A program made the translations under genes and the position numbers. From SIG452 sp045580405 (GTDB lineage Bacteria; Bacillota; Clostridia; UMGS1840): a stretch of 7,190 nucleotides of DNA. This document shows positions 6,912-7,190 of this stretch, in pieces. The notes beneath the pieces were generated by a model. That model ran no database searches. It was not told where the DNA came from and saw only the letters and a program-made list of their open reading frames with translations. The stretch lies in assembly GCA_045580405.1 (NCBI GenBank), contig JAZNNT010000104.1:1-7190 (forward strand). The letters run 5' to 3'. Each line of letters opens with the position of its first letter. Positions within the stretch are counted from its first letter, which is position 1.

Positions 6912-7022
6912 ATCGTTGACTATATCATTAAATCGGGAGACACCCTGTTTAACATTGCAAAAAAATATGCCACCACCGATGACCGCAATTTAAAGGTTGG
7001 CAGTTATCTGATTATTGAGTAG
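6912..7022 (+). pseudogene. Decayed duplicate of the SipL LysM tail
   Basis: In frame from 6912 the sequence reads IVDYIIKSGDTLFNIAKKY, then ATTDDRNLKVGSYLIIE and a TAG stop. It aligns with residues 455-501 of the SipL-like protein (IVAYIIKPGDTLFSIAKKY and so on). It lacks 11 residues (V477-D487, 33 nt, in frame), which removes part of the LysM fold. An in-frame TGA at 6900-6902 closes the frame upstream, and there is no start codon or ribosome site, so it cannot be a working gene. Against the intact copy I count 12 synonymous codon changes and 3 amino-acid changes. The source was therefore probably a functional paralogue that diverged under selection before decaying, rather than a fresh copy. 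It has the same orientation as the SipL-like gene but lies on the far side of the PrsW-like gene. Confidence 0.85.
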
Positions 7023-7044
7023 GGGCGACCCTGTGTGGTCGCCC
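7023..7044. repeat. GC-rich REP-like palindrome abutting the remnant's stop codon
   Basis: GGGCGACC (7023-7030) and GGTCGCCC (7037-7044) form a perfect 8-bp stem with a CTGTGT loop. The first G is one base past the TAG stop of the LysM remnant, exactly where homology to the SipL-like gene ends. There is no U-run, so it is a poor terminator. It looks like the short GC-rich palindromes dispersed in clostridial genomes. Whether it is repeated elsewhere cannot be seen here. Confidence 0.6.
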
Positions 7045-7056
7045 GGTTAAAATCAT

Positions 7057-7078
7057 AACCACTAGTAAACTAGTGGTT
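7057..7078. repeat. Perfect 10-bp inverted repeat (CCACTAGT hairpin)
   Basis: AACCACTAGT (7057-7066) and ACTAGTGGTT (7069-7078) are perfectly complementary around a 2-nt AA spacer; as RNA or single-stranded DNA the effective loop is 4 nt. Perfect subterminal hairpins of this kind are the recognition feature of IS200/IS605 ends, where the TnpA transposase binds single-stranded DNA. It is the first of four hairpins running to the window edge. Confidence 0.75.
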
Positions 7079-7158
7079 TGAACAGCCCCTAGAAGGGGCT
7101 ATTACAGGCTTAACCCCTCAAAGGGGCATCGAAGGTTTGACACCGCATTACAATTACT

Positions 7159-7190
7159 GGCAGCCGCTCACGTGCGGCTGTCTTTTTTTA
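7159..7190 (+). terminator. Rho-independent terminator at the right edge
   Basis: CAGCCGC (7161-7167), loop TCACGT, GCGGCTG (7174-7180) make a 7-bp GC-rich stem, extended to 9 pairs by G7160-T7181 (wobble) and G7159-C7182. A run of seven T (7183-7189) follows. It faces rightward. No intact gene precedes it on this strand within the window, so it ends either read-through or an RNA made from the hairpin array. Confidence 0.82.

Larger units (their letters stand above)
7046..7190 (+). mobile_element. Array of stem-loops, possible IS200/IS605-type end or structured RNA (partial)
   Basis: No coding frame of note. Four hairpins follow in series: 7057-7078 (10 bp); 7084-7100 (AGCCCCT, AGA loop, AGGGGCT, 7 bp); 7114-7126 (CCCCT, CAA loop, AGGGG, 5 bp); and the terminator at 7159-7182. 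IS200-like elements have a subterminal hairpin and an internal terminator ahead of tnpA, so a transposase may begin just past 7190. No transposase residues are visible here, and the element could equally be a free-standing structured RNA, or an end read in the other direction. The identification rests on layout only. Confidence 0.35.

Noticed and set aside
7046..7130. CRISPR array
   Set aside because: The repeated feature is inverted hairpins of different sequence, not direct repeats with even spacers.
7137..7154. TTGACA followed by TACAAT on the plus strand, resembling a promoter
   Set aside because: The gap is only 6 nt, far too short for a sigma-A promoter.

Overview
The window reads as chromosomal DNA of an endospore-forming clostridial Firmicute. 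The reasons are strong AGGAGG-type ribosome sites, sigma-A-like promoters, A/T-rich intergenic DNA, a SipL-like (SPOCS + LysM) spore-coat morphogenesis protein, and purine proteins of clostridial type. The species cannot be named from the sequence.

Layout. Positions 1-3629, minus strand, hold a tight purine-biosynthesis operon transcribed purE - purM - purN - purO-like - purH (the last runs off the left edge). Gaps are 16, -1, 16 and 24 nt, so it is probably one transcript, starting from an extended -10 promoter at 3714-3742. Together the genes cover GAR formylation (PurN), AIR synthesis (PurM), the N5-CAIR mutase step (PurE), AICAR formylation (PurH domain) and ring closure to IMP (PurO-like). 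The bifunctional PurH of most bacteria is replaced here by two genes: a stand-alone AICAR transformylase and an archaeal-type IMP cyclohydrolase.

Positions 3657-3880 form a divergent intergenic region. It carries the pur promoter, a PurBox-like site, and a sigma-E-like promoter facing the sporulation gene at 3881-5386 (+). That gene ends at a perfect 16-bp hairpin (5399-5434) that can terminate transcription in both directions. It is shared with the convergent gene 5443-6759 (-), a zinc-ribbon membrane protein of the PrsW glutamic-protease-like family with its own near-consensus sigma-A promoter at 6845-6873.

Positions 6874-7190 contain no intact gene but are rich in structure. There is a decayed second copy of the LysM tail of the sporulation gene (about 6912-7022), with its stop codon directly abutting a short GC-rich palindrome (7023-7044). 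A run of three more stem-loops and a rho-independent terminator (7057-7190) follows, which may be the end of an IS200/IS605-like element or a structured RNA. This right-hand end is the least ordinary part of the window. I did not find a convincing new defence or other multi-gene system.
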